Positions 35,946 through 47,649 of a stretch of DNA of 64,000 nucleotides are shown piece after piece. Below the pieces are notes generated by a model, which worked only from the letters and a program-made list of their open reading frames with translations, was not told the origin of the DNA and searched no databases. The translations under genes and the position numbers were made by a program. This stretch comes from Lepas anatifera (lineage: Eukaryota; Arthropoda; Thecostraca; Lepadidae): positions 372,001 to 436,000 of the forward strand of contig JAOTON010001814.1 of assembly GCA_034440635.1 (NCBI GenBank), read 5' to 3'. The first letter of the stretch is position 1. Each line of letters begins with the position of its first letter.

Positions 35946-36790
35946 TCTGCAGAAACTCTTTGGACTCGGCGTGCGAGGCCACTTGGGGTGGTTTATTTCT
36001 AATATTCCGAAAAATAGGTATTTTAGATTTCGCGTAAACTCAGTCGTATCGGATTGGCATCAGCAACAGGTAGCATAGCCCAGGATTCTGCGATATTCAT
36101 AGCCTTGTTTGCAGTTATGACCAATGATATTGCAGACACTTCCCGCAAACATACGTCACATGTTTTTCGTTGAAGACTTCACAATATGTGTGACAGTGTC
36201 TACTACAGCAGCTGCGCAGAGGCGGCTGCAGCTTGGCCTTGACATATTGCAGCAATGGATCACACGCAATGGACTGAAATTTTCAAGTTCAAAGACATAG
36301 TGCATGCACTTTTATAATAGACATTGAGACTGAATACCAGATTTTGTAAATTCGCGGAAATCCGAGCGACGTTGTAGCAGAAACCAGATTTATCAGGCTC
36401 ACACTTGATAAGCTTTCATATGTGCCACACCTGAAGGATTTCCGCAAAAATGTTTCGATACGCTGAAAATACTGAAGGTGTTGACGAGGATGAGATACCG
36501 TGCAGATAGAGAAATGTTTCTCATGCTATACACGTTATACGCTTATCGCCTATATATACGTTATGCGCACGTTATACGCTCATTGTTATACGCTACGTTA
36601 TAAGCTTCTTATGCTGTATAGATCACTTATTCGTCCGAAGATCGAGTACGGCTGTGTCAGAGCCGCATGACGAAATCCATGGAGCGAAGCCGATTAAGAT
36701 TTCTCAAGAGGCTCTATTCTGGCCGTTTGGCGGTTCTGACAGTTGATACCAGGGCTCTGCAATTGTGTAGGGTGATTGCCCTTTTACGCT
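35945..36790 (+). pseudogene. Jockey-like LINE relic, RT region
   Basis: Across changing frames one can read GVLQKLFGLGVRGHLGWFIS, VNSVVSDWHQQ, GSIAQDSAIFI, a decayed catalytic block VEDFTICV, AAQRRLQLGLDILQQWITRN, and LYRSLIRPKIEYGCV. These follow the order of motif A-proximal, B, C, D and thumb regions of Jockey-group RTs. Many stops and frame changes show it is long dead. Confidence 0.65.
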
Positions 36791-37810
36791 AGACGCCCAA
36801 ACTAAGACCCCCGAATTTAAATTCAAAATAGTTTTTGAGAAATTTTGGAACAAATGTTTTCAATTTTGCATTTTTATCATTTCTTTTTCTTAAGCAACGA
36901 ACTTGAAATTTGCCTCCTTTTGAATAAGCAACAAGGCCACCTAAGAAAAAAGTTCGAACTGGTCCGGCAATATTTATTACGCCAAAACGCAGTATTTCTA
37001 GTACAAGCAAAAAGATATTGAAATTTGACAGCCGACTTGTAAGCTCGAAATGTCAGAAGGCACGCTTCAGTAAGTTTAAAGACAGCCACGTGGAGGCAGC
37101 TACGTCAATTTTCTTGTGCTTAGGCATAGTTTCCAGTGGAAAACGTAAAATTCTGACCTAGTTTTTGCCATTTTGCCGGAGGACTACATTTTTGCTCATT
37201 TCATTTAAATCTTAATCTCTCGCGATCTAAAGCGCCGATTTGACTTTTCATTTCAAATAATGGAAGAACATTGCTTCCGCCTGATAATATTCGGAGATGG
37301 ATATCGTGATAATAAAATTCATTGTCTTATATGTATAAATATAATTTTAGTAGAAAACCTTTTATTTGCAGCTTTTCGGTTCAGAGCACATGTCATTCAC
37401 AAGCTCAGAATTGACATGGCTGAATAGGAAAATTAATAGCAGTCATTCAATTCATTTACACTACCCACTTATCTCCAACGGCTTTCGAGTAATTTGTCCG
37501 AAAGGGTATTTCAAGGAGCTAAATTTCTCGGAACATGTTTGTTTCTCACCATGGTTTCAAGTCCTCAAAATGAATGGAAGTGGATGCAATTTGGCATAAA
37601 GCTAGCTTAGGGTCCTGGGTCGCCGATACAAGTGATTCTAGGCGAATCTAATGTTTGGTTCGTCTTCTAGAAGCAGCTTTATACCATGCCTTTTCTGTAC
37701 GAACACAACACCCGGCGCCACGATCACGGCATCGTTTTGATTGCGTGATACCGGCCAGTGACCTCCTGACGGGTCACAGGTGTAGGGTTAGTGGGAGTCG
37801 GTACAGTGTG

Positions 37811-37884
37811 GCGCAGTGGTCTAGTGGTTAGAGGTCCTGTCTCGTGATGAGGGGTGCGCGGGTCGAATCCGGGGTTGACTGCGC
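37811..37884 (+). repeat. tRNA-like sequence, degenerate (SINE head)
   Basis: 74 bases long with perfectly complementary 7-base ends (GCGCAGT/ACTGCGC). It has an A-box-like TGGTCTAGTGGTTAGAG and a B-box-like GGTCGAATCC lacking one T. The anticodon and T stems do not pair properly, so it is not a functional tRNA. A tRNA-derived SINE head or tRNA pseudogene (threonine-like anticodon arm) fits best. Confidence 0.45.
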
Positions 37885-38209
37885 GATATTTACTATTTAT
37901 TTCAAAGAAAAGAATGATGGCACTGACCTACAGGTTTATGAAGAGATACATTGAGAATGAAATATGGTTGATTTCAGCACATTGTCATGCGGCTCTCCTG
38001 CGCCGGTGGGGGGTTATCCCAGGTCGCAGACCGGGCTTGCGTATGAGGCCACTCCTTAGTCCGCGAAAAAGATTATCGATATGTCCGTCATCTCGCTATC
38101 AGAATAGTAACAGGAGCGTTCCAAGCTTTACCCATAATAAGCATGCTGGTGGAAATTAGTGAAATACCGCTACAAATGCGCAGTAAGATACTCGCTTTGG
38201 ATTAAGCCA

Positions 38210-38665
38210 TTAAAAGGAATGTGGCACCTTTAGAACGTGATTTTAACTGAGATAGCCAAGTTGTAAAGCAAATCGGGAAACCAGGTGTTCTATATATCAT
38301 TTGTCTTGGAACTCGATTTTTCCGTAGAAAAACTAAAACCTACCCGAAATGTACCTCTCATGTACCTCTCGCCAGGCGGCCATTGTTGTGAGCTGCTGGT
38401 GTGACGACATATGCTGACATCACGATAAGCATCAGCCAATCGAAGCCCTTGAAGTGTTTCGAGTATGGTAGTGGTTGCCAGATCATGACATCATCCAGAG
38501 GCAGATATTTATTCATTTTTCTAGAGGAGTATTTTAAAAATAAAAGCATTGAGCTTGTTGTACATTTTTGCAGAGAAATCATGAGTGGTTTCATTATTTT
38601 CGGCTAAAAGTACGCCTAATTACACAAAATTCCAGGATTTTACCAAGGTGCCACGTTCCCTTTAA
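38210..38665 (+). mobile_element. TTAA MITE, copy F
   Basis: Complete copy of the family clustered in tubulin intron 2, from TTAAAAGGAATGTGGCACC to GGTGCCACGTTCCCTTTAA. It is nested in hAT-1 beside LINE remains. Confidence 0.85.
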
Positions 38666-38929
38666 AATAAGTCACCAATTTGCCCCACATACCAAACATT
38701 TTTTTGGCGACGCCTACCTCAGTCAGATAGACAGTGGCTCGCGTTTTGCAACCCGTCACCAGGGAGTGAGAGTCTGTGCCTGGCTGGCACAGGCTGGTAT
38801 CGACAGCAATCTCGTCGAACCACATGAAGCAGCTGTTATTGAACCATAGCTCATCTCGACAGTTAACACGAACACAACCTACGCCAACAAAGCAAAAATT
38901 TGCCTCCTGAACCGACGCGCCAATATTTT

Positions 38930-39245
38930 ATGAACTTGCTTGCGGAGCCGTTCGAAAACCATGTCTGTTTCTATATAGACGGTTGCAAAAGAAAGTGACA
39001 ATGGCACAGGGCGTGCATTTGTTGGTGACGATGTGAGAAGTTTTCTAGTTTGCCTTACGAAGGATCCATTTTTACTTCAGAGCTGTACTCCTTTTTTGCT
39101 GTTTGGACCAGGTGTCTAAGCTGATGGTGAGGAAGTTTGCGATTTTTACCGATTCGCTGTCTTATCTGCAGACATTGAAGCCATTTTATTTCTATAATGC
39201 GTCGTCACCTTGGCAGGCCATGCTGAAGATGACTGGATCTTCTGT
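38930..39245 (+). pseudogene. LINE relic, RNase H region
   Basis: In shifting plus-strand frames: YIDGCKRKSDNGTGRAFVGD (RNase H first Asp), FLVCLTKDP, SELYSFFAVW (Glu), then FTDSLSYLQTLKPFY (second Asp). Orientation and order suggest it belongs to the same Jockey-like element as 35945-36790, split by later insertions. Confidence 0.55.
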
Positions 39246-39254
39246 GTGCACTGA

Positions 39255-40690
39255 TTAGTCCAGTAGGAAGACACAGGCAGTTTGGATGGCTACCATCTCA
39301 GCCTGAAAACTCGAGCAGAGCGAGCCTGCTGGTCGCCTGAGCTCATGCTGGGCTCTGTCTGGTGACTCGATGAAGACCCAGCTCCCCCGCTCGTGACCCC
39401 TCCGTGCACTGACCCGTCGGTCCACACCCATGTGGCACATTGAGTCAGGGAAGCGAGGTGGGGGAGAGCTACTCGCTTCTTCCGGACAGGTAGCGCTCCT
39501 GATGTCAGTGGGCCCACGTCTAGTTTAAATGTGAATCACTCTCCTGATACCCACAGTGGAAGACGTCGAGGAAGGAAAGACTCGATGGGGAGGGAGATGC
39601 CTGCTTGATCCCACATGTCTTTACCCACCTGCCGCCACCCGGTCACTGAGGAGAGTCGAGAGGGCGCTGTCGCCTCCGCACGTCTTCACAGAGGGTCTTC
39701 AGGCGGCAGGGTATGGAATTTTACCAGCAGTCGGGTCGCGAGTACCCTCCTTCTGGCCGCTACGCGGGGAGTCTTAACTCGGCTGGGAGTGGAGTGGGTG
39801 CATCCTGTGATGATACGCGCCGACGCTCTCATTTTGCGTTCCAGCAGCTCGACATGAAATGGCGGTGTGGCGTGGAGCCACGCTGCGGCCGCTTACTCCA
39901 TCGCTCCTCTCACGTAGCCAGTAGCGACGGTTCGGAGGTGCTGTTCGTGCAGCCGCCAGTTGCAGCCGGACAGTTGACGTGGGTGGGAGATGCGGGGGTG
40001 GACCTTCTCCCACAGTCTCTTACAGTGTGGACCGAAATGGAGGAGCCGATCGATGGTGACGTCAAGTAGCTGTAGGGTGTCTCCAGCAGTGACAGACTTC
40101 CCGTCGACCTTAAAATTGAAGGGATCGGCGTCTCTGGCCCACTGGGACATCACCAGTACTTGGATCTTGGCTCCTGATACCACCATTTTGTGCTGTCGGG
40201 TCCACTTTATGAGGGTGCCAGCAGCAGCTTTATTGCGCCCGGTCCTTGGCGACTTGGATGTTGTTGCCCGTGCAGAGAGCCGCCGTATCATCGGCGTACA
40301 TGTAGGGAGCATCCGGGAACCGCGCAGAGTGCGTCTACCAGCCGAGCCGCCCATACAAAATAAAACTGGCGATAAGACACTTCCTTACGGCAGGCCAGTT
40401 CGGAAAATGCGCTCACTGGAAAGCACACCATTTAGTTCCACCTGGACTCTTCGGTCCCGGAGTCACTGCCAAATCCAGGCCAGCGTGCAATTTGACAGCC
40501 CCATCTACAGCAGGCGAACGCGTAGCAGGTGGTGGTCCACTACGTCGTACGCGTGCGCGAAATCAAACGCGACGAGGACGTATTTCTGCGCGGTCTGTCC
40601 ATCGGGAGGGCGGCTGTGTCTCGATTTGGGCATGCACAGTGCACGCTCACCTCTTCTCTTAAGTGAGTCCTGAACTTGACCTGAAGGCAA
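39255..40690 (-). pseudogene. RNase H-bearing LINE fragment (I/Jockey/R1 group), RT and RNase H
   Basis: Minus strand. Near 40550-40600 reads YVLVAFDFAHAYDVVDHHLL (motif A), then RVQVELNGV, TGLP.GSVLSPVLF-type motif B, MYADDTAALC near 40290 (motif C), KMVVSGAKIQVLVMSQWARD and LLDVTIDRLLHFGPHCKRL. Near 39300-39430 reads WTDGSVHGG and SSFQAEMVAIQTAC, the RNase H Asp and Glu blocks. Several frameshifts break it. It stops in the middle of RNase H at about 39250, against the plus-strand relic. Confidence 0.75.
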
Positions 40691-41744
40691 TGGTTGATGG
40701 TATAAGTGGATGGTCAGTGATAAAATATACTCGTTTTATCAATCTGAATGGTTTTTTCACTTCGATCTGAACACTGCACATGATCATTAAACGCGCAAAT
40801 TACAGCCAATAAACGAAAAAAGTTATCAATTTATCAAGAGAGTACTTGGACACGTTGAAACTGTTTTCTTTTTATTCTAGTAGGGCCCATTTATGTCACA
40901 AATCACACATGCCTATGGCATGATCTATTTCAGCATTCAATCACATGGCTACCGAAATTCTCTTAACACCTCCGAAATTTCACGCACAAGAGCAATTCTC
41001 CCATGCTGATGAATTGAAGAATATAGATAAAGGTCGATGGAAAATGCCCACATACTTCATTCTGTGTTAATCTTAACGTTTCAACTTCCCTTATATCTCC
41101 TTGAGTCTGCCATCTGGTTCAAACATGATTTTTTAGGAGCAATTAATAATGTGGGTTAAGGTCCGGTTTGTGTTTCCTACAACTTAAAGCTTTTCCGCTG
41201 AGGTAATTTTCTTGGACAGCGCACAGGCCAGGTTCACACTCGCTGCGATTATTTTCAATGTCCTCTCACCATTATCTTACGAATCTTGGCCACGTGGAAA
41301 GGCAAAATGATGCTTACCATATTTGATATTAAAATAAACTTAACCCCTCTTCACTAACAGAAAAATCCTCAGATATATACCATTATGTTCAGCTGTTACA
41401 TCTTCCCAAGTGTCTTGAATTTCTCCATGACCTAGTGGCAGTTACAGATTTTTCAAGAGGTGCCGAAAAAAGTGTGGACTGAACTGTTTAGCAATTCATT
41501 GTTTCAAATATCACGCCAAATAGGCATCTTGCTTGACTGGTACAAACTGTTATGGCTGGGAGAGGGTGGGATAGGACGTTGTTAAAAATACGATCCACCA
41601 AAATGACGGCAACCGAAAACCGAATACCATAGGCGCCCTTTGGGTGAAAAGTTGATGGTTAAGTGCCCACTTTGAGGCTCCGCGTTTCCCCCCACCTTAC
41701 TAAAATTCTAGATCCGCCCATACGCGGATCCAGGGGGCAAAGGG
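40691..41744. other. No recognised feature
   Basis: AT-moderate sequence without supported coding regions, repeats or RNA genes on either strand. Confidence 0.5.
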
Positions 41745-42005
41745 GAGGGGCAGATGCAGCCCCCGATCGATCCTCGGCGCCCCCTGAAATGGTCACGGCG
41801 CCCCCTGAAAGGTCGATGGCACTCGCCTGAAGTGGCGCTTCCCACTCTCCCCCAGGATGCGAAAATCGGTGCTCACCGATAAGATTTTACGCCCACCTGG
41901 TAGGTTTTTCCGGTCAAAAGTGGCGCCCCCTGCTCCGAATGGCGCCCCCGGGAAGGTGCTCCCCCTCTCCGATTGGCAATCCTGGATCTGCCTATGGATC
42001 CGTCA
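41745..42005. repeat. Copy of the 17395-18355 element without the expanded array
   Basis: Shares CCCGATCGATCCTCGGC, GGTCACGGCGCC, GATGCGAAAATCGG, CAAAAGTGGCG and GGATCTGCCTATGG with the flanks of the 19-bp minisatellite at 17.6 kb, but has only a few GGCGCC units. It ends at GGATCCGTCACTG near 41994-42006. Confidence 0.6.
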
Positions 42006-42354
42006 CTGTTCAAGAGCAAACAATTCACAGAAAAGGCAGGAAGATATCAAATGTTAGCGGGGAGTGGTGCGGCCAAGATAATTGATGATGCTAACAAATT
42101 GTTTAGTTATGTGGATAAAATAATTGGGTCGCCACACGGGATTGGAAGGGGACTCCTGCCTTCTTATGAGATGGGCAGTGTGCTAAAAATATATCGTCAA
42201 GTCAATATCAAATTATCAACATTTAGTTTTATACAGTGCACTGTTCACTGCAGTGATACAAGAGTGCTCTGTCCTTTTTCTGTGGGTTTATGACACCCGG
42301 TAGGGTTCGTTTTAGCCTCAAATATGGCTTTTGTGGTATTTATTTGGCCATTTG

Positions 42355-42600
42355 GCCGCCCCGGTTGCTCGGTTGGTAGAGCGTCGGGCTCCGGCCCGCT
42401 GCTGAGAAGCATGCAGTGGCAGTGCATGTCCAGGCTTGAGATCGGTTCCCCTGAGACGCTCCGGCGCTCAATCGTTTGTCCGACATAGGTCGGCTGGCAA
42501 CTGACTGATGAGAGGGTGACCTGAGCGAGGCGGCCATCCCTGTGCTTTGTAGGAGGTTAAACTTTGGCTTCTAAATCAACCCTTCATTGTGGGCGTTACT
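42355..42600 (+). mobile_element. tRNA-derived SINE
   Basis: A-box region GTTGCTCGGTTGGTAGAGC (42364-42382) with a perfect GCTC/GAGC D-stem and a GC-rich anticodon-like stem. B-box ATCGGTTCCCCTGA is at about 42441-42454. An unrelated body follows. The 3' limit is uncertain. Confidence 0.55.
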
Positions 42601-42984
42601 CGTTCGGGTGGTGGGGTCGGGGTCTCCGTGACAAGTCCCTTGAGGACTTTAATGAGACTCAGACTCCAACAGCCGTACTGGGAAGAACTTGGACGAAATT
42701 TATAAAAAAACAAGATTTTTGTAGTGCAAATACAATTTGAACCTTTTGGCCTTTTCGCAAACCCGGTTTGGCCTTTTTCCGTTGAAAAAAACCCGCAGTC
42801 CTGGGCAGCATCTCTAATCTTTAGAATATGGAATAACAAAAATTAGGAGACATTTTTTAACACTAGCACGTCTAAATTTTATTAACGCCCCTCTCCAAAT
42901 GGGGGTTTGATCCCCCGAAGACATTATAATGGCCAGCACAAGAAAATCTCCACCGCCCCGCCTCCACTGAGTTTTCCTTAAAAA

Positions 42985-43860
42985 ATGTTCTGCTGTCCTT
43001 TCCAGGGGGCGCCTTTCCTATCCATGGGTGCTTATTCTTTCCAGAGGGGGCGCCTTTGCTCTCGGGGGGGGCGCCTTTTGCTATCCAGGGATGCTTGTGC
43101 TAACCAGGGGGTGCATATGATATCAAGGGGCGCCGTTGATCTTCTTCGGAGGCGTCTCTGCTGTCCAGGAGGCGCCTGCGCTATCCAGGGGCACCTATGC
43201 TATCCAGAGACCCGGATCCTTTACTCAGGGGGCGGGGGCCGCCTTTTGCTGTCCAGGGGTGCCTGTGCTAACCAGGGGCGCATATGCTATCCCGGGGTGC
43301 CGTTGCTCTTCTTTAGGGGCGTCTCTGCCGTCCAGGGGTGCCTATGCTATCCAGAGGGTGTGTTCTGTCCATGGGGCGCTTTTGGTATCAAAGGGCGTAT
43401 TTGCTGTTTTGGGGGCGCCTATCCTATCCAGAGGGCGCCACTGCTGTCCAGGGAGCGCGATTGCTATTAAAGGGAGCTTATGATATCCAGAGGGGTGCCT
43501 TTGCTCTATGGGGGAGGGGGCGCCTCTTAGTGTACAGGAGTGCCTGTGCTAACCAGAGGGCGCCTATGCTATTCAGGGGCGTCGTTACTCCTCAATTGGG
43601 GGTGCCTTTTTCTGTCCAGGGGCGCCTCTGCTGTCTAGAGGTCGCCTTTGCTATCCAGAGGGGCGCTTTTACTCAAGGGGGTGGGCACCTTTTGCTGTCC
43701 AGGGTGCAGCTTTGATGTCAGGGGGCGCCATTCATATTTGAAAGTGTATTTTATTTTACACATACGCTTTTCAAGGGCGCCTATGCTATCCAGAGGGGCG
43801 CCTTTACTCAAGGGGGCGCCTTTTGCTTTCCAGGGCGCAGTTGCTTTCCAGGGCTACCCC
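42985..43860. repeat. GGCGCC minisatellite array
   Basis: About 45 divergent units of 19-20 bp around GGGGCGCCTTTGCTATCCA. The GGCGCC core and the TATCCA/GTCCA half are conserved and the spacer varies. Frames across it (CxGGAxCCQG-like repeats) are not genes. Confidence 0.9.
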
Positions 43861-43889
43861 TTCAGACAGGCGATGTGTCTGATTTTCTC

Positions 43890-44051
43890 TTGACCGGCCG
43901 GGGGCGCCGGCAAAATCCGGGGTGCCACCCAAATCCGTGAGGGCCTCCCCGTACGAGGTCAAAACCAGGTGTGCAAAAATATACTATTGTACACCATCAT
44001 TTTTTCAAGGTGTGCAACTGCACACCCTGTCCTGCGGAATCCGCCGTCCCT
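43890..44051. mobile_element. Internal duplicate of the hAT-1 right terminus
   Basis: CCGGCCGGGGGCGCCGGC, GTGTGCAACTGCACACC, then GGAATCCGCCGTCCCTG at 44035-44051. This is the same order as the true end at 44441-44590, with diverged sequence. No matching left end was found, so it looks like a tandem duplication of the terminal segment or the remnant of a second copy. Confidence 0.6.
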
Positions 44052-44089
44052 GCCGCCGTTGTTCTCGGGAGGGGGGGTTTCTCTCTTAT

Positions 44090-44360
44090 CTCTCCAGGGG
44101 GCGCCTTTCTTATCAAAGGGCGCCTATGTTGTCCAGGGGGCGCCTTTTCTCTGCGGGGGGGCGCCTTTTTGCTGTCAAGGGGTGCCTGTGCTAACCAGGG
44201 GGCGCATGTGATATCTAGGGGCGCCCTTTCTCTTCTTCGGAGGCGCCTCAGCTGTCCAGGAGGCGCCTACGCTTTTCAAGGGCGCCTATGCTATCCAGAG
44301 GGGCGCCTTTACTCAAGGGGGGGCGCCTTTTGCTTTCCAGGGCGCAGTTTTGATGTCAAG
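44090..44360. repeat. GGCGCC minisatellite array (second block)
   Basis: About 13 units of the same 19-20 bp family, preceding the true right end of hAT-1. Confidence 0.88.
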
Positions 44361-44440
44361 GTGCGTCATTCATGTATGAAAATGTCTTTTTCACAGAGGA
44401 TCCTACCTCTTCAGGTAGGCGGTAATTAGGCTTGATTTTC

Positions 44441-44590
44441 TCTGACCGGCCGGGGGCGCCGGCTGAGGCCTGGGGGGGCGCCTCCCTGGACAAAGCCAAA
44501 ACAAGTGGTGCAAAAAGATACTTTTGCACCACTTGAAAAAAATCGAGTGGTGCAACTGCACCACTTGAACCCTGGAATCCGCCGTCCCTG
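44441..44590. mobile_element. Right terminus of hAT-1 with subterminal hairpin
   Basis: CCGGCCGGGGGCGCCGGC, then AAGTGGTGCAAAAAGATAC whose complement TTTGCACCACTT follows, then GAGTGGTGCAACTGCACCAC (a near-perfect palindrome) and the TIR. Subterminal palindromes of this kind are typical transposase-binding regions. Confidence 0.7.
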
Positions 44591-44598
44591 ATCATCAG

Positions 44599-45026
44599 AG
44601 AAAACGTCAGGCCTGTGCAAGAAAGCTCCAATCTCCACCTCATCATCTATTACAAGAGTCGGAAAGCATCAAATCTGGTGATGCGAAATAAGCTGCACCC
44701 TAAGAATGGCTCCATGCGACGAAATTTAGTCTATAGGTTCTCCTGCCCCCACAACGATTGCAAGCGCTGTCCAGAACCTGTAGACTACATAGGCGCCACA
44801 ACAACGACGCTATCTCGCCGCATGACCATGCATCTCCAGAGTGGACATGCCCCGTACCAGCACATGATGGACCAACACAAACACCAAATATCTAGGCAAG
44901 ACTTAGAGGATAACGTGACAGTCATAGACTCAAACTCCAGCCAGCAAAAGCTTTGGATCCTGGAAGCTCTCTGGGTAGACCCAAGAGTTACCAGTGATCA
45001 CCAAACAGCTCAAGCTTACTGTTGAG
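44599..45026 (+). pseudogene. PLE3, part 2: GIY-YIG nuclease domain
   Basis: Resumes the PLE3 frame directly after the ATCATCAG duplication: ENVRPVQESSNLHLIIYYKS, ASNLVMRNKLHPKN, VYRFSCPHNDC, VDYIGATTTTLSRRMTMHLQ (the YIG block with the catalytic-type Arg), HMMDQHKHQISR, and LWILEALWV (metal-binding Glu). Ends at Cys-stop at about 45024, where the 18 kb element is inserted. The nuclease motifs are largely preserved. Confidence 0.85.
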
Positions 45027-45215
45027 CAGAGTTGTGCGTTTCAGAATTTTCTTGAGTCGACTCAACTCAACTCAAGTGCTGAGAGCGGTTGACTCAACTC
45101 CGACTCAACTCATGATCAAGAGTTCAGTCCGACCCAAGGTTAAATTCATCCGACTCAACTCTGACTCAACTCACGACTTAACTCAACTCAAACTTCGAAT
45201 CGTTTTCAAACTAAA
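45027..45215. repeat. Left subterminal GACTCAACTC repeats of hAT-2
   Basis: About twelve degenerate copies of CGACTCAACTC. Mirrored at 62885-63070 on the other end. Confidence 0.8.
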
Positions 45216-47390
45216 ATAAATAAATGGTAAATATATGAATAATATTAAAAAAGAAATAAATCAATAAACCAGCAAAAACAAAGCTGTTCAGAAAGTCTGA
45301 CACGAAGTTGAATATTAATAGAAACAAAATTAATTGATTGGCATTCAAACATTGGATAACAATTATACAGCAGCAATGAATACCTTTTAAATTCTTCCAG
45401 ATTGTCACTGCCCAAAAAAGCCACCACATGTTGCAATTATTTCTAAAAGGAGCATTGCATATTAAACTAGGTAAATAAAATGGAAAGGAACATACAAGGG
45501 CTAAGAACACACCAACACCGGTAAAAATTGAGCCTCCATACTGTCAAAAATGTTCAAGCTAAAAGGCATGATATAAACAGTATTTGTAGGGATGGTATAG
45601 ATATTGTTTTTCTGTTCAAGAACGATGCGAGGTAATTTTTATAAATTAAACATTACTAAGCCATGAGTTTAATCAAAAGTTAAGCAATAATTACTATAGT
45701 ATCTAGCTATAATTGCTAATTTTAAGAACTACGGCAAGCCCTAAAAAAGCATACCATATACGACAAAGGACAATAGAAATAGAAATTCTATCAGCATGTT
45801 GGATTTTAATATATTCATATTTTAAGCCCAGTCCAATTTTTAGCTCGAGAACCTCCAATAAAGTACATACCTATCGCTCTTGGTACCGTATGTTTATTAT
45901 TAGACACACATCGCGATTGGCAGCACACAACGGAACGTAAGTGAGGGAGAACCCCACGTTGAAGGGAGGCGGAACGTGCACGATGCCGGTCGGGTGGAGC
46001 TTCGGCTAATCGAGCGCAAACGTGACTCAGCGGAGAAAACGTACGTCCGAAACCCACCAAGATTAAGATTTTTGACTGCGCCACACACCCAGCCAGCAGA
46101 GAGAGCACCCCGGGACAAACCCGAACACGCGTGCGGTCGCCGACGACTGAAGAAAAGCGGTATGATATAGGAGTGGGCAAGGTGAAGTGCGATTTAGCTA
46201 GTGGAAGCGGGCCGCGTCCGTGACCGCCTGTTCAGCGCGAGGCCTCTTAAACAGTTACGCCCAGGAGGGCACGGACGCGGACCCGAACGTGTATGTGAGT
46301 GGGCAGACTGGTGAAGGGCATGACGCTAACATAAATAGTGTAGGTGATCAAAACGCGTGAGTGAAGCTCAGACCAGGACGTGTGAATGCGTGCGAAGGAG
46401 CGCGGTGCTGACATAAATTGTGCAGATGACCAAGATGAGTGACAGACCAAGAGTAAGGGTGGGATGGACAATGGTGGACGCGATGCACCAAGTCAGCAAC
46501 GTGGGTGAACTACCTCTTGGGTCACCAAAAATACCGCTTCCGACACGGAGCTTGGGACACCTTAACATCATAGAATGTAGTGCACGAGAGATACAATGGG
46601 CCCAAAGAAGGACCTCAAGCGGAAGTGCCAGCATCGGCCACATCACACCCACATCACATCACACATCACACCCATCACAACCAACAAACACATCGCTCGT
46701 TGGAAACTTCGGTCCCTGTTCGACCCACGCGACCACCGCCCCGGCCCGCCACCGTCCCCGGGGACGAGCCGACCGACCACCACTCGACAACGGAACCCGG
46801 GATCCTGCACCAGTCCCCACGCGATGATCCCGTCTGTGTGCCGGCCCGCTCCCAACCCCACTAGACCACGGAGTCCGGTCGCACAGAGTGATTGGAATAA
46901 CGATTGGAAACTGTTTCAAAATTGGAAACTGAAACGATTTCAAAATTGGAGAACTATTTCATAGAAAATGTATAATGTATAGCTTTCTAAATATAAAGCA
47001 CGGACGCCAGGCGAGGGTCTCTGATCAGACAAAACCAGTAGCATAAAATAATTCCTCTGATTCTTGCGATAAAGGCGTCTCAACATTTCTGTCCAATCAG
47101 AGGTCAAATTTTTTCAATGGTAATACCAGTATCTGCTTTTAATAGGTAAAATGAAAAAACGGCGGCAGACAGTGCATTTGGGACAAAAGAAACAATATAA
47201 AATGTAGGTATATAAATATTTGCATGGCTTTTTGAATTATCACGTGATGTTTACACTTTTTGCCTTGAGGCTAGCTTGAACCTGTACTCGGTTGAATTTG
47301 TTCTTCAAAGACAGCAATGGCGCACATGCTATTCTCAGACGAAGACCACTGACGACAACAATCAGCGACGACGACGCGTGTTCTTGGCAG
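45216..47390. other. hAT-2 interior, no recognised gene
   Basis: 45216-45840 is AT-rich without features. 45840-46900 is GC-richer with several overlapping frames, for example a 135-residue plus-strand one from 46420. None shows a recognisable domain or clear coding bias. From 46900 to 47390 nothing is recognised. Confidence 0.4.
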
Positions 47391-47500
47391 TGACGGATCT
47401 AGGATTTCGTTAAGGGGAGGCCAGGCTCGGAGGGCGCCGAACCTGGGGGGCGCCGAACCTGAGGGGCGCCAATTTCAGTGGCGGATCTAGCCGGTCGGTT
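47391..47500. repeat. CAGTGRCGGATCTAG-type termini (two, same orientation)
   Basis: CAGTGACGGATCTAGG at 47391 and CAGTGGCGGATCTAGCC at 47476, separated by GGGCGCCGAACCTG units. Both are hAT-style left ends. The complementary form GGATCCGTCACTG occurs near 41994 and 62498. Confidence 0.5.
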
Positions 47501-47649
47501 TGGGAGGGGCAAACCAAAGTCGAAAAGCAAAAACAAAAAAAAGAAACGTCACGCAGTAAAAAGCTGCGCTACCAATATCACTTTCCGGTAGAATTTGGGG
47601 TATTTGAGGCCAAAAGCCAAAAAAACGTCACGGGGTGATAAATATGGGC

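Larger units (their letters stand above)
35831..44590. mobile_element. 8.76 kb hAT-like DNA element (hAT-1) inside PLE3
   Basis: Terminal inverted repeats CAGAGACGGCGGATTCCA (35831-35848) and its complement, with one mismatch, at 44573-44590. The flanking 8-bp target duplication ATCATCAG (35823-35830, 44591-44598) is exact. CAGnG ends and 8-bp duplications are hAT hallmarks. The inner part of both ends has AAGTGGTGCA and GGCGCC arrays. No transposase is recognised. The interior holds LINE and SINE remains and a TTAA MITE, so it is a non-autonomous or heavily invaded element. Confidence 0.8.

Noticed and set aside
35831..36002. C-terminal part of the 35481-36002 frame as genuine PLE protein
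   Set aside because: Beyond 35830 it reads through the hAT-1 terminus and GGCGCC units. Homology resumes only at 44599.
37811..37884. Functional tRNA gene
   Set aside because: The T-arm and anticodon stems do not pair and one B-box T is missing.
46420..46964. Overlapping frames of 90-135 residues as genes
   Set aside because: No recognisable domain, similar open length on both strands, and proline/threonine-rich content from GC-rich repeats.
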